A stretch of DNA of 9,769 bases from Candidatus Aminicenantota bacterium (GCA_030617525.1 JAUWVG010000053.1:1-9769), one strand, 5' to 3'; positions 1-6,924 are shown, counted from the stretch's first letter. Numbers and translations: made by a program. Notes: generated by a model not told the origin, from the letters alone.

Positions 1-2
1 TA

Positions 3-1154
3 GAACACAGAGATGCCCGTACGGTAAGCCAGAGTTCTTTGGTGCCTTCAGGAAAGCCGAATTTTTCCGGCAGCAGCAACTCCAGCCACAACCGTAGTGA
101 AAACCATCCAGACAATAAACCCAAGAGTGAATTCATAAATAAAATACGTACTTCGTATGGAGAACTGGCCGCCGATATCCTTCCACAGAGATGGAATGTC
201 AACTGGACAGAAAGTGTCGAAGATTTGAAGGTGAAGATTTTTGGTGAGGGATTTGAGACCATCACTCCGGAAAGTGTCTCACTCTCAAACGGGTCTTTAT
301 CCCTAACTCAGACAGGATTCGAGATAGGGGATGTGTTCCTCCAAGTCACATTCGCAAAACGCGATGCGATCACCCTTGTAGATAATCCGGTTATGGACGC
401 CGCCTATGAGATGCTGGTTTTTGGAACGTTGGCCGGAGGTGAACCGTTCGTGCTGACGGACACCATCTTTCTCAGCAGGAATATAAAGACGGGTGAACTG
501 GCGGCAGAAATTCGGCCGGACAAATGGAATATTGCCTGGACTGATAGCCAGGACGATGTTTCTGTGAAGATAAGCGGCCTTGGTTTTTTGGAGGTTGTAT
601 TTTCCTCCATCCGGATGAGCGGGCCGAAGGGTGAAATCAAACCCCACAGCTTTGAACTTGGGGGCACCTACTTTACGGCATTCTTTCTACAAAAGGATGC
701 GATCGGCCTTCTGGAAAATCCCAAAAGAGACGAAACCTATGAGATCGGAATTGCCTTTACTTCAGGAGTCATACCATATTCTATGTCATATACCATCACT
801 ATCAATGGCTCTAAAAAAAATGGGGATTATGCGGTTAATATAAGTCCGGGTAAATGGAATGTGAACTGGGTAGACAGCACGGATGAACTCTCGGTAAAAA
901 TTTCCGGTGGAGATCCTGCGGCTGTGGAAGCTGGTTCCATCACTATGACTGGACCGAACGGGACAGTAATCTCACCTTCGGACACAGAGATAGAAGATGA
1001 AAATTTCTTTGCCAAGTTCAAAAGAAAAGAAGCTATCGGCCTTATCGACAGCCCGGAATCCGGAAATTCCTATACGGTTACGTTCAATTTTACGGCTGGT
1101 GGGCAGGTCTACAGTTTTGACTTTTCCATCTTGGTGAACGGCAAGAAAAAATAG
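3..1154 (+). CDS. Protein with three tandem beta-rich repeats (5'-truncated by the window edge)
   Basis: The reading frame is open to the left edge, and codons upstream of the first possible start (TTG at 39) still read as plausible protein, so the true start is probably outside the window. Counting from the TTG, residues 1-40 are a polar Ser/Asn-rich linker. Three repeats follow, at about residues 41-150, 152-258 and 262-369. Each opens with an acidic/hydrophobic strand and a Trp-Asn-x-x-Trp signature (RWNVNW, KWNIAW, KWNVNW), continues with a V/L-x-VKI-x-G strand, has a K-x-DAI/EAI-x-L centre, and ends in a hydrophobic strand plus a short basic tail. Strand alternation and lack of catalytic motifs suggest an Ig-like or other beta-sandwich surface or secreted protein; that fold is inferred. 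I do not recognise a named family. It ends 168 bp before the kinase gene and need not be co-regulated with it. Confidence 0.8.
   Translation, partial: EHRDARTVSQSSLVPSGKPNFSGSSNSSHNRSENHPDNKPKSEFINKIRTSYGELAADILPQRWNVNWTESVEDLKVKIFGEGFETITPESVSLSNGSLSLTQTGFEIGDVFLQVTFAKRDAITLVDNPVMDAAYEMLVFGTLAGGEPFVLTDTIFLSRNIKTGELAAEIRPDKWNIAWTDSQDDVSVKISGLGFLEVVFSSIRMSGPKGEIKPHSFELGGTYFTAFFLQKDAIGLLENPKRDETYEIGIAFTSGVIPYSMSYTITINGSKKNGDYAVNISPGKWNVNWVDSTDELSVKISGGDPAAVEAGSITMTGPNGTVISPSDTEIEDENFFAKFKRKEAIGLIDSPESGNSYTVTFNFTAGGQVYSFDFSILVNGKKK
159..1145 (+). repeat. Three tandem ~108-codon repeats inside the first gene
   Basis: The units are at 159-488, 492-812 and 822-1145. They align at protein level through the WN-x-x-W motif, the VKI-x-G strand, the DAI-x-L/EAI-x-L motif and a terminal strand such as TITING or SILVNG. 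The DNA has diverged considerably, so the duplication is old and the units look selected as protein domains rather than recently amplified. Confidence 0.8.
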
Positions 1155-1164
1155 TAAGTTTTTC

Positions 1165-1189
1165 GAGTGGTCCGAATTTAGTTGAAACG
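1165..1189 (+). repeat. 25-bp dispersed direct repeat, copy 1
   Basis: This 25-mer (core TCCGAATTTAGTTGAAACG) lies 10 bp after the stop codon of the first gene. It recurs in the same orientation at 8572-8596 with 24 of 25 bases identical. A looser relative begins near 6633 (GTGTCCAAATTATTTGAC). Such a motif could be a transposon end, an attachment site or a miniature repeat; no transposase is visible to decide. Confidence 0.7.
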
Positions 1190-1203
1190 CCACTTTGGAA
1201 ATA

Positions 1204-1260
1204 TTCGAATAGAATTATTCTCCTTCACACTTATTGACAAAATCTTCACACTTCCTTAAC
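1204..1260 (+). repeat. 57-bp duplicated regulatory segment, copy 1
   Basis: Positions 1204-1260 match 6491-6547 at 51 of 57 bases by hand alignment. The first 20 bases are identical in both, and the segment runs through the heptamer array. In the 6491 copy the first bases encode the last two codons and stop of a gene remnant, so a block joining a gene end to a promoter was copied. The sequence just before 1204 also loosely resembles that gene end. Confidence 0.75.
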
Positions 1261-1287
1261 GTTTAAGTAAAGGCGCAGTGGTATGTT
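1223..1287 (+). promoter_or_regulatory. Heptamer array and -10, promoter of the kinase-regulator pair
   Basis: Four direct heptamers are visible: CTTCACA (1223), ATTGACA (1233), CTTCACA (1244) and CTTAACG (1255), with start-to-start spacing 10, 11 and 11 bp. Exactly 20 bp after the last heptamer is a -10-like TATGTT (1282-1287). No conventional -35 sits at 17 bp, as expected of an activator-dependent promoter. The array matches those at 4162 and 6510. Direct repeats at about 11-bp period are typical of PhoB/OmpR-family binding sites, so the regulator encoded at 3469 is the natural candidate and would then regulate its own gene. A start of transcription near 1294 is inferred. Confidence 0.7.
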
Positions 1288-1322
1288 AATAAGGGGAATA
1301 TTCTATCTTCATTTGAAACGAT

Positions 1323-3461
1323 ATGCTTGAGAATTTAAAGCTTGCCGTTAAAAGACAGAAAAAACTGATTATAATTTTCCTGCTGACCATTTTTGTCCCC
1401 TCCATCTCACTCAGTATCTTCGGCATCAGGGCCATACGGAACGAAAGATTCCGTATGGCCAAACAGATTGAGAATGAGCACAGAAGAGCAGCGGAATTCT
1501 TGAAATCTCAGATTAGCGCTCAATTCAAAGAACTTGGCTCTATCCTTCAGAATCTGGCCCAATCGACCGCTTTTTTGCAGCGGGATGATGCTGGAATTAA
1601 AAATCTTTTTGAAACTAAACTTGATGAGAATCCTTTGGTTGATCAAGTATTTGTTGCTTTTGAAAAAGAAGAAGTCTGGTTCCCATTATTCCAGCCAATT
1701 CCCAGCGATATACTCTATTCTTCCAGCCCGGCCTCAGAAGGAATCCAACAGTCAGGACAGAAAAGAGCTGAAGCCTATGAATTCAAAGATAGAAATTACA
1801 CAAGAGCCATCTCTCTATACAGAAGCCTTGCTGATCAGTCTCCGGACACAAACTTCAAAGCACAGATGGAGTCTTATGTATCCAGGTGTTTGGAAAAGGC
1901 CGGAGACTACGCAGGAGCCATTCAGAACTACCAGAAAATTTGTGAGGTTTATCCTGACAGCACGTCTTTGGACGGAATGCCGTTTTCCCTTAAAAGCCAG
2001 TTACAGATAGCGAGCTGCTATCAAAAATTGGGCGAACTTCAGTTTTCGTTACAAACTTCCTTAGATCTATACAAAGATATTCTTAATATGCGCTGGCGGC
2101 TTAAAGGAGCTCAATTTAAAGCCTATGCTGATCTTGTAGAGGGTGCCATAAGCGATATTCTTTCTGAAAATCAGTCCAACCTGTCTTTCAAAGATTATAA
2201 TGAGGAATTTAAGCAGTTTAAAAATCTGTATCAGGAGAGGTGCGAGCAATGGTTGGTTATCAAAGACATCGGACAGAATATTATTCCTGAGCTTCGAGGT
2301 GAAAAGGCTTTATCCACATACCGGCCTATTCCTCTTCAATACCACAAGACCTTAAACGAAAGGACTTTTCTTTTATCTGCTGTCCAGATTCTTGACTCAT
2401 CTGAAACCCGTCCTGTTGGCCTCCTGGGTGCCAAGGTCAGAGAGCCATACCTTATTGAGCATGTTTTACCCGAGGCCATCGAGAACTCTCAGTTCATAAA
2501 TGCTTCGAATGTTGCCATCTCCCATCTTTCTGGAAAAATATTATTCGGAGGAAGGAATACCTCGGAAGATCCAACAACAGCTACGGAATTTTTCGAGGAT
2601 AATTTTCCTCCTTGGAAGATAGAAGTATTCCGAAGCGAAGGAGAAGCACTAGGGGTATTGGATATTAAGCGCAATTTTTATTTTTGGACCATCCTTACTT
2701 TGGTTATCGTTCTCATTTCAGGCTCTGTCCTTATATCCAGGACCATTGCCCATGAGATGGTAGTCCTCAAACTCAAATCTGATTTTGTCTCTTCGGTGTC
2801 CCATGAATTTAAAAGCCCCCTCACATCGATTAAGGCCTTAGCTGAAAGATTACGGGATGGGAAAGTCAAGGATTCCGACAGGATGAATCAGTATTTTTCC
2901 GTGATCACCCAGGATGCGGACAGATTGATACGTTTGGTCAGGAATATCCTGGATTTTTCGAAGATCGAGGAAGGAAAGAAAGAATATGAATTTGTGGAAA
3001 CCGATATGGCCCAGTTGGTGACGCAGCAGATAGAATCTTTTAGAAGAAGTGAATTCGCTAAAGGATTAGAGATCCAGATCCGAATCTCAGAGGACATTCC
3101 TCACCTGGATGTGGATAAAGAAGCCTTTTCCCAAGCCCTCAATAATCTTCTGGATAATGCCGTGAAATTTTCATCAGACAGAAAAGAGATTGAAGTCAAT
3201 CTTAAAAAGGAAAACACGAGTGTTTTTATAGAAGTTAGAGATTGGGGAATCGGGATTGCTCCTCCGAATTTGGACAAGATTTTCGACAAATTCTATCAAG
3301 TGCGCAACACCCTCCAGCAATCGGTCAAGGGAACGGGTTTGGGATTGACTCTTGTCAAGCATACGGTCGAAGCTCATGGGGGGAGGATCGTTGTGAGGAG
3401 TCGGGTTGGGGAAGGAAGCATATTTTCTATTATTCTTCCAACTCAGAGAAAAGAAAAGTGA
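1323..3461 (+). CDS. Membrane sensor histidine kinase with TPR-containing extracytoplasmic region
   Basis: Sensor kinase of a two-component system, 712 residues, in the inner membrane. Residues 1-14 are basic; TM1 is about 15-35; the large outer region spans about 36-450; TM2 is about 452-474. HisKA follows with the phospho-acceptor in SVSHEFKSPLTS (His494). The HATPase part shows the N box (NNLLDNAVKF, 607-616), G1 (DWGIGIA, 640-646), F box (FDKFYQV, 654-660) and G2 (GTGLGL, 670-675), so it should be catalytically intact. Residues 147-260 contain TPR-like helical pairs (for example NYTRAISLYRSLADQSP and DYAGAIQNYQKI). The flanks, about 36-125 and 350-440, look like pieces of a Cache-like sensor. 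Only about 15 residues separate TM2 from HisKA, so there is no HAMP domain. No clear Shine-Dalgarno precedes ATG 1323, but the start places TM1 correctly. The ligand is unknown. Confidence 0.93.
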   Translation: MLENLKLAVKRQKKLIIIFLLTIFVPSISLSIFGIRAIRNERFRMAKQIENEHRRAAEFLKSQISAQFKELGSILQNLAQSTAFLQRDDAGIKNLFETKLDENPLVDQVFVAFEKEEVWFPLFQPIPSDILYSSSPASEGIQQSGQKRAEAYEFKDRNYTRAISLYRSLADQSPDTNFKAQMESYVSRCLEKAGDYAGAIQNYQKICEVYPDSTSLDGMPFSLKSQLQIASCYQKLGELQFSLQTSLDLYKDILNMRWRLKGAQFKAYADLVEGAISDILSENQSNLSFKDYNEEFKQFKNLYQERCEQWLVIKDIGQNIIPELRGEKALSTYRPIPLQYHKTLNERTFLLSAVQILDSSETRPVGLLGAKVREPYLIEHVLPEAIENSQFINASNVAISHLSGKILFGGRNTSEDPTTATEFFEDNFPPWKIEVFRSEGEALGVLDIKRNFYFWTILTLVIVLISGSVLISRTIAHEMVVLKLKSDFVSSVSHEFKSPLTSIKALAERLRDGKVKDSDRMNQYFSVITQDADRLIRLVRNILDFSKIEEGKKEYEFVETDMAQLVTQQIESFRRSEFAKGLEIQIRISEDIPHLDVDKEAFSQALNNLLDNAVKFSSDRKEIEVNLKKENTSVFIEVRDWGIGIAPPNLDKIFDKFYQVRNTLQQSVKGTGLGLTLVKHTVEAHGGRIVVRSRVGEGSIFSIILPTQRKEK

Positions 3462-3468
3462 GGTGAAT

Positions 3469-4155
3469 ATGCCCAAAGAGATCCTTATCATAGAAGACGA
3501 GCAGGGAATTTTGATGAGCCTCAAGGATGAGTTTGAGTTGCAAGGATATGTCGTTCACACAGCAAAGGATGGAGAGAGGGGATTGGAATTAGCAAGAGAA
3601 CGGAAGCCCGACCTCATCATATTGGACATCATGCTTCCGGTATTGGATGGATATGAGGTGTGCAAGAGGCTGAGGATGCAAGAGGATACAACTCCAATCA
3701 TCATGTTGACCGTCAAGGATAAAGAGGTGGATAAGGTTTTAGGTTTGGGACTGGGGGCCGATGACTATGTGACAAAACCTTTCAGCTTCCCCGAGTTGAC
3801 TGCCCGGGTAAAAGCGATCTTTCGAAGAACAGAAGAGCATGTGAAAGGTTTAACTAGATACAGTTTTGGGAATATCGAACTGGATTTTGAGAAATACGAG
3901 GCAAAAAAAGGAGGGAAAAAACTGGATTTGACAACGTTGGAATTCCATATGCTGAAGTTTTTTATCCAGAATAAGGGGAAGGTGATCTCAAGGGATGGTT
4001 TTCTGGACAGAATCTGGGGAGAAGATAATGTTTCTGTTTCCTATCGAACTGTAGACACCCATATTGCCAACATCAGAAAAAAGATCGAGGAAGACCCAGC
4101 CAGTCCGAAGCACATCCTCAGCATCCGCAGCGCCGGCTATAAATTCGTCGATTGA
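3469..4155 (+). CDS. PhoB/OmpR-type response regulator
   Basis: DNA-binding response regulator of 228 residues, the usual length for this family. The receiver domain (about 1-120) has the acidic pair Glu9/Asp10, phospho-acceptor Asp53 in ILDIMLP, Thr81 and Lys103 in the VTKPF motif. The C-terminal winged helix (about 130-228) shows LTTLEFHML, the recognition helix region SYRTVDTHIANIRKKI and the closing RSAGYKF. The start is ATG 3469: a GAGGTGA Shine-Dalgarno (3460-3466) overlaps the kinase stop codon, and upstream codons in this frame lie inside the kinase gene. The 7-bp gap from the kinase stop implies one transcript and cognate partners. The heptamer array at 4162 begins 6 bp after the stop. 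I infer that this protein binds the three arrays in the window. I give no symbol because kinase and regulator could belong to any of several PhoPR-like groups. Confidence 0.95.
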   Translation: MPKEILIIEDEQGILMSLKDEFELQGYVVHTAKDGERGLELARERKPDLIILDIMLPVLDGYEVCKRLRMQEDTTPIIMLTVKDKEVDKVLGLGLGADDYVTKPFSFPELTARVKAIFRRTEEHVKGLTRYSFGNIELDFEKYEAKKGGKKLDLTTLEFHMLKFFIQNKGKVISRDGFLDRIWGEDNVSVSYRTVDTHIANIRKKIEEDPASPKHILSIRSAGYKFVD

Positions 4156-4161
4156 AAATGA

Positions 4162-4226
4162 CTTCATGAAACTTCAAAATTTCTTAACACTTCCTGAACA
4201 CATCGGAACGGAAAAAGCACTATCTT
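4162..4226 (+). promoter_or_regulatory. Heptamer array and -10, promoter of the TPR/PD40 gene
   Basis: Heptamers CTTCATG (4162), CTTCAAA (4172), CTTAACA (4183) and CTGAACA (4194) repeat the 10, 11, 11 bp spacing seen at 1223 and 6510. A -10-like TATCTT (4221-4226) begins 20 bp after the last heptamer. The stretch from 4202 to the start codon closely resembles 6550-6606, including a shared TTGAGACTG block just after the -10. The site gives the propeller gene its own promoter although it follows the regulator gene by about 100 bp. Binding by the regulator at 3469 is inferred. Confidence 0.7.
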
Positions 4227-4256
4227 GAGACTGATGATACAAAAAGGAGGAACCCA

Positions 4257-6308
4257 ATGAGAAGCGAAAAAAAGATTTTTTCCGCATTTTTTCTTACCAC
4301 ACTCTGTCTGCTCTTTGTGTTCGGGAATTCACCATCCCAGGAATCGGCCGCAGAAATCTTCGAGAAAGCTTTTTATTATGAAGACGTTCAAGGAGATCTC
4401 CAGAAAGCCATCGAACTTTATGAACAGATCTTAAAGCAGTTCCCAGGAAATCGAGAAATCGCAGCCAAAGCCCAACTCCATATCGGCCTCTGTTACGAAA
4501 AATTGGGTCTCCAGGAAGCCCAAAAAGCTTTTCAGAAGGTAATCGACAGCTACCCCGAGCAAGCAGAAGCTGTAAAACTTGCCAAGCAAAAACTGGCCAT
4601 GCTTTTAAAAGAAAAGACTCTCATTGAAAAAGAAAAAAAAGAGTTTAGAATTACTAAGATTCATACTGAAAAAAGGAGAGAAGGATACTTTTCGCCGGAC
4701 GGAAAAAAGTTGGCCTTAGCTGATTATGGAAATCTTTGGATTCGGGATATTTCGAGTGGCAAAGAAGCACATCTCGTGGATGACTCTTCCTTGATACTAG
4801 ATTTATTCTGGTCACCAGATAGTAAAACCATTGCCTATGTTAATCTTGACTGGAAAGTGATAGTTGTTTCTGTAAAGGGAGGCCCTTCAAAAACAATCAT
4901 TACGCCGGATGATGAGTTCTTAAAAGCCGGAAATGTTGTCTATCCTTCAGGTTGGACTGCTGACAGTAACAAACTTGTATTCCGGGACACATCCAAGGGC
5001 TTATTTACCATACCAGGAGATGGAGGAAATTGGGAAGAAATCTTAAAGTTTTCAAGCCCCAAAGAGGCAAAGAAAAGGATAAACGAAAATATGGCTTTAT
5101 CTCAGGACGGAAAATTCATCGCTTATGATTCTAAAAAAAACGATAACACAGATATATACATTATGCCTGTGGGCAGCAAAGAATCTGTTCGGGTCACGTT
5201 TGATTCCGCAAGCGATAGTTGGCCCAGATGGTCTTATGACGGCAAGTGGCTTGCATTTAATTCAAAAAGAAGCGGTGACTCAGAAATCTGGGTAGTAAGA
5301 ATAAGTTCAGATGGCAAGCTAGTAGGCAAGCCTATGCAAGTTACCAGAGAGGAGGCAACTAATGGAGCCTGGACGCACGAGGGGAACATTTCTTTTATGA
5401 CAAGTGAAAGCACTGTCCATATTTTTTCAGCTAATATGGATGGAAGTGAAGAAATTCAACTGACAAAACTCAAAGGAGCAAGTTATCCACGCTGGTCCCC
5501 TGATGGAAAGAAGATTATTTTTGTCAGATGGGATAGATTAACGGGGAATAGAGCTATATGGACAATCTCTTCTAAAGGCGGGGAAGAAAATCGAGTCACT
5601 AGTGGAGAATTTCCTGTCTGGTCTCCGGATGGGAAATTGATAGCCTATAATGCACTCGCCAGACGTTTTCCGTTTAAGGCAGTATTATCAATTATCCCAG
5701 CAGAAGGAGGGCAACCAAAAGAATTGATGAGCTATGACGGATTCCTCAGAAACCTTGACTGGTCTCCAGATGGAAAATATATTGCTTTCTCGTATTCAAG
5801 AAGAAAAGATATTAAAAATCCTATACCTGACTCAAGATTAGATAATGAAGATATTTATATCATTCCAGCAAAAGGCGGGGTACCGGAGAGAGTAACCCAA
5901 ATGGATAAAATGGGATTCCAGTTCACATCGCCTCGCTGGTCTCCGGACGGAAAAAAGATTGCCTTTAGGTCTCTCGGAAAAGGGGAACCAATCGGAATAT
6001 GGATAATAGATAGTGATGGCAGAAATCCAAAACAAATCTCCCAGGAATTAGGTGGGTGGGAAATAGCCTGGTCAAATGATGGAAAATATATTATTGGCTC
6101 CAAGCATACTAAAGAATCAAAAGACCACTGGTTAGCGGATCACAAACTCTACAGAATCACTGTTAAAAGTGGAAAACTTGAGGAATTAAATGGAATGGGA
6201 CAAATGGTTGATGTCTCCTTAGATGGGAAAAAAGTAGTCTATTCAAGATTCTCTGGATTCGAAAAAGCATTTTGGCTGGCAGAAAATTTCCTGCCTGAGA
6301 AAAAATAA
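4257..6308 (+). CDS. Secreted TPR and PD40 (TolB-like) beta-propeller protein
   Basis: Protein of 683 residues. A signal peptide covers about residues 1-29 (basic start, hydrophobic core FSAFFLTTLCLLFVFG), so it is exported, probably to the periplasm. Residues 30-115 hold two TPR-like units (DLQKAIELYEQILKQFP, then a second ending FQKVIDSYPEQAEA). From about 140 to the end is a beta-propeller region with around eleven PD40 motifs of the W-SPDGK-x-IAF type, the clearest at about 413, 455, 502 and 561. The PD40 repeats resemble those of TolB, but TolB's own N-terminal domain is absent, so this is not TolB itself. The start is fixed by AGGAGG at 4244-4249, 7 bp from the ATG. It probably acts as a binding or scaffold protein; no catalytic triad of a peptidase is visible. 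The promoter array at 4162 ties it to the adjacent two-component system. Confidence 0.9.
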   Translation: MRSEKKIFSAFFLTTLCLLFVFGNSPSQESAAEIFEKAFYYEDVQGDLQKAIELYEQILKQFPGNREIAAKAQLHIGLCYEKLGLQEAQKAFQKVIDSYPEQAEAVKLAKQKLAMLLKEKTLIEKEKKEFRITKIHTEKRREGYFSPDGKKLALADYGNLWIRDISSGKEAHLVDDSSLILDLFWSPDSKTIAYVNLDWKVIVVSVKGGPSKTIITPDDEFLKAGNVVYPSGWTADSNKLVFRDTSKGLFTIPGDGGNWEEILKFSSPKEAKKRINENMALSQDGKFIAYDSKKNDNTDIYIMPVGSKESVRVTFDSASDSWPRWSYDGKWLAFNSKRSGDSEIWVVRISSDGKLVGKPMQVTREEATNGAWTHEGNISFMTSESTVHIFSANMDGSEEIQLTKLKGASYPRWSPDGKKIIFVRWDRLTGNRAIWTISSKGGEENRVTSGEFPVWSPDGKLIAYNALARRFPFKAVLSIIPAEGGQPKELMSYDGFLRNLDWSPDGKYIAFSYSRRKDIKNPIPDSRLDNEDIYIIPAKGGVPERVTQMDKMGFQFTSPRWSPDGKKIAFRSLGKGEPIGIWIIDSDGRNPKQISQELGGWEIAWSNDGKYIIGSKHTKESKDHWLADHKLYRITVKSGKLEELNGMGQMVDVSLDGKKVVYSRFSGFEKAFWLAENFLPEKK

Positions 6309-6348
6309 TCCCGATTTAAATATATCTCAATCAGCAAAAGGGGGTTTG

Positions 6349-6499
6349 ATGAAAACAAAATCCCTGTTTATTTCAATCTATTTCTACTGGCCGAATGCCT
6401 AATTTCAGGCGGCCGGTCGTTGATTCAAAGGGGAACATCGTCGCGGGTTTTTGGAATTATGGCGAAGAATTCAGGTATGAATTGAAAAAGTTCGAATAG
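6349..6499 (+). pseudogene. Collapsed remnant of a secreted protein gene (start and end joined out of frame)
   Basis: A GGGGG Shine-Dalgarno-like run (6340-6344) precedes ATG 6349, which starts MKTKSLFISIYFYW, a typical beginning of a signal peptide, and stops after 17 codons at 6400-6402. In another frame, about 6404-6499 encodes a convincing protein C-terminus containing VVDSKGNIVAGFWNYG and ending ELKKFE before TAG. The D-x-KGNI-V pattern is like the closing blade of NHL or six-bladed beta-propellers. The best reading is a gene that lost its middle by deletion and shifted frame. A small hairpin (GCCT and AGGC around 6397-6410) lies at the apparent junction. Family assignment is weak; the broken state is well supported. 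Confidence 0.55.
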
Positions 6500-6547
6500 A
6501 ATTATTCTCCTCCACATTACTTGACAGAATCTTCACACTTCCTGAAC
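6491..6547 (+). repeat. 57-bp duplicated regulatory segment, copy 2
   Basis: This segment matches 1204-1260 at 51 of 57 bases. It overlaps the end of the collapsed gene (last codons and stop at 6491-6499) and most of the heptamer array. Downstream of it, 6550-6606 instead resembles the leader of the TPR/PD40 gene, so the whole region combines features of both other promoters. Confidence 0.75.
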
Positions 6548-6574
6548 ATATCGGAAGGGAAAAAGCATAATATT
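6510..6574 (+). promoter_or_regulatory. Third heptamer array and -10, now without an intact target
   Basis: Heptamers CTCCACA (6510), CTTGACA (6520), CTTCACA (6531) and CTGAACA (6542) show the same 10, 11, 11 spacing, with a -10-like AATATT (6569-6574, overlapping TAATAT at 6568) 20 bp after the last one. The leader that follows ends in GGAAGAG before ATG 6604. The site looks fully formed but leads only to a 41-codon ORF and the small membrane protein at 6733. It may therefore be an orphaned regulon promoter, or may drive the small protein. Confidence 0.65.
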
Positions 6575-6603
6575 GAGACTGCTGAAGCAAAAAGGAAGAG
6601 AAA

Positions 6604-6729
6604 ATGAAGAATCTAAATCGCCGCTTAAGGGTGTGTCCAAATTATTTGACGACATACAATCTCGATTTAACTTTTCCATTATTCACACAAAACGCTTCAA
6701 TCTCGACTAAATATGTAGACAGAGAGTGA
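6604..6729 (+). pseudogene. Short ORF (41 codons), probably the truncated start of the third regulon gene
   Basis: ATG 6604 lies 3 bp after GGAAGAG and at the position where the TPR/PD40 gene starts relative to its own array. Only the first codons (MKNLNRRL) look like the basic start of an exported protein. From about 6629 the sequence changes to a GTGTGTCCAAATT block resembling the dispersed repeats at 1165 and 8572, and the translation (VCPNYLTTYNLD and onward) has no domain character. I read this as a target gene cut off by an insertion or rearrangement. A genuine 41-residue peptide upstream of the 6733 gene, 3 bp apart, cannot be excluded. Confidence 0.4.
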
Positions 6730-6732
6730 AAG

Positions 6733-6924
6733 ATGTCAGAATTTATAAACTGGCTTAAAGCGGCAACGGGAATCGATTTGAGTCATTTCGCAAACTGGTT
6801 AAAGGCGACAATCGGTCTCGAATTGAGTGATTTTTTCCTGATAGGAATCTTGCTTCTTCTGGCCACCGAACTTATCATCCTCGTCATAAGAAAATCAAAA
6901 AAAGAGAAAGGGATATCCGGTTAA
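6733..6924 (+). CDS. Small single-helix membrane protein with internal 15-residue duplication
   Basis: This ORF has 63 residues. Residues 4-19 (FINWLKAATGIDLSHF) are repeated at 19-34 (FANWLKATIGLELSDF), a 15-residue period also visible as a 45-bp DNA repeat with mostly third-base or conservative changes, which suggests selection on the protein. Both units look like amphipathic helices. Residues 35-52 (FLIGILLLLATELIILVI) form one membrane helix, followed by a basic tail (RKSKKEKG). The predicted topology is an amphipathic N-terminal part lying on the membrane with a basic end on the cytoplasmic side. The upstream GAGAGTGA is a poor Shine-Dalgarno, and the short ORF at 6604 ends 3 bp before the ATG. 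I recognise no family. A small membrane regulator or a toxin-like peptide are both possible. Confidence 0.5.
   Translation: MSEFINWLKAATGIDLSHFANWLKATIGLELSDFFLIGILLLLATELIILVIRKSKKEKGISG

Noticed and set aside
303..667. Minus-strand ORFs opposite the triple-repeat gene
   Set aside because: They are antisense to a gene with clear repeated protein domains and have no ribosome site or recognisable content.
1223..1261. A CRISPR array or tandem repeat array, given the regular repeats upstream of the kinase
   Set aside because: The units are only 7 bp with 3-4 bp spacers, four copies, next to a -10 element; this is a regulator-binding site pattern.
1534..2010. 158-codon plus-strand ORF inside the kinase gene
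   Set aside because: It lies wholly within the kinase gene in another frame. The composition is that of an out-of-frame translation, and the kinase frame is well supported by domains.
4257..6308. Calling the propeller gene tolB or an S9 peptidase
   Set aside because: It lacks TolB's N-terminal domain and a Tol-Pal gene context, and no alpha/beta-hydrolase catalytic domain follows the propeller.
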